From contig CALAXO010000004.1 in assembly GCA_937894955.1 (NCBI GenBank), positions 1 through 6,807 on the forward strand: DNA of 6,807 nt, written 5' to 3'. The notes under the pieces were generated by a model. That model did not search any database. It was given only the letters and a program-made list of their open reading frames with translations, and was not told where the DNA came from. This stretch comes from an uncultured Clostridia bacterium (GTDB lineage Bacteria; Bacillota; Clostridia; Christensenellales; CAG-138). Made by a program: the position numbers and the translations under genes. The first letter of the stretch is position 1, and every line of letters begins with the position of its first letter. Positions 6,634 to 6,807 of this stretch are shown here, piece after piece.

Positions 6634-6761
6634 ATGTCGGATTATCAAACGCGTGAATCACGTTGACTGAAGAAGGATCGAACGTTGTTTCAGCAATGTT
6701 GAGAGCATACTTTCAAGATTTCAACCCTGCCGAGCACCTTCTCGGGTACATGTCCGAGTAG
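6634..6761 (+). pseudogene. Possible broken small open reading frame, unrecognised
   Basis: Two short frames look like one small protein split by a frameshift. One is ATG 6634 reading MSDYQTRES then R and TGA at 6664. The other, one frame over from 6657, reads TLTEEGSNVVSAM, LRAYFQDFNPAEH, LLGYMSE and stops at TAG 6759-6761. The amino-acid composition looks coding (acidic and aromatic, low in rare codons), but no family is recognised and there is no good ribosome binding site. It follows the catalase fragment by 4 nt. It may equally be chance. Confidence 0.3.
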
Positions 6762-6766
6762 GTGCT
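6733..6766. repeat. Strong imperfect hairpin of unknown role
   Basis: AGCACCT-T-CTCGG (6733-6745) pairs with CCGAG-T-AGGTGCT (6754-6766) with a single T/T mismatch. The 8-nt loop GTACATGT could add two G-U pairs. An outer AACCC/GGGTT could extend it. No T-run follows on either strand, so it is not a standard terminator. A smaller hairpin precedes it: AACGTTG, a 6-nt loop TTTCAG, CAATGTT. Confidence 0.55.
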
Positions 6767-6807
6767 GCGGGTTTGAGAGGGGCAAAAAACTGTAAAATAT
6801 ATTTAAA

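Noticed and set aside
1..6807. CRISPR array, tRNA, rRNA or insertion sequence
   Set aside because: Because of the CARF nuclease I looked for regularly spaced direct repeats and saw none. No cloverleaf, rRNA-like segment, transposase or paired terminal repeats were seen either.

Overview
The window reads as chromosomal DNA from a Gram-positive anaerobe of the class Clostridia (Bacillota). The evidence is an ornithine-racemase-type gene of Stickland-fermenting clostridia, a DUF512 radical SAM gene directly upstream of der, and remnants of a manganese catalase and an ABC exporter that resemble clostridial homologues. This placement comes from recognising protein families by eye; no database search was possible, and no finer taxonomy is offered.

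Layout. Positions 1-947 (plus strand) hold the 3' half of an alanine/ornithine racemase gene and a small thioredoxin-like gene, closed by an intrinsic terminator at 972-1012. Convergent with them, at 1095-2393 (minus), lies a CARF-plus-nuclease gene of the Card1/Can2 (DUF1887) type with its own promoter. There is no CRISPR array or cas gene in the window. Next, also on the minus strand, is a tight two-gene operon: a radical SAM/PDZ/DUF512 protein (3959-5284) followed after 3 nt by the ribosome-assembly GTPase Der (2630-3955). A near-consensus promoter about 150 nt upstream would produce a long leader containing a perfect 12-bp inverted repeat.

The right end (about 5589-6807) is a gene graveyard. 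An internal piece of an ABC exporter (minus strand) carries three frameshifts, a nonsense codon and a ruined Walker A motif. It is joined head-to-head near 6410 to the 3' third of a manganese catalase gene (plus strand). Beyond that are a short broken reading frame and a strong hairpin of unknown role.

The most notable item is the CARF nuclease away from any visible CRISPR system. The racemase and thioredoxin-like protein probably belong to ornithine/amino-acid fermentation. The DUF512-der pair is housekeeping. The right flank looks like a site of repeated rearrangement and decay.
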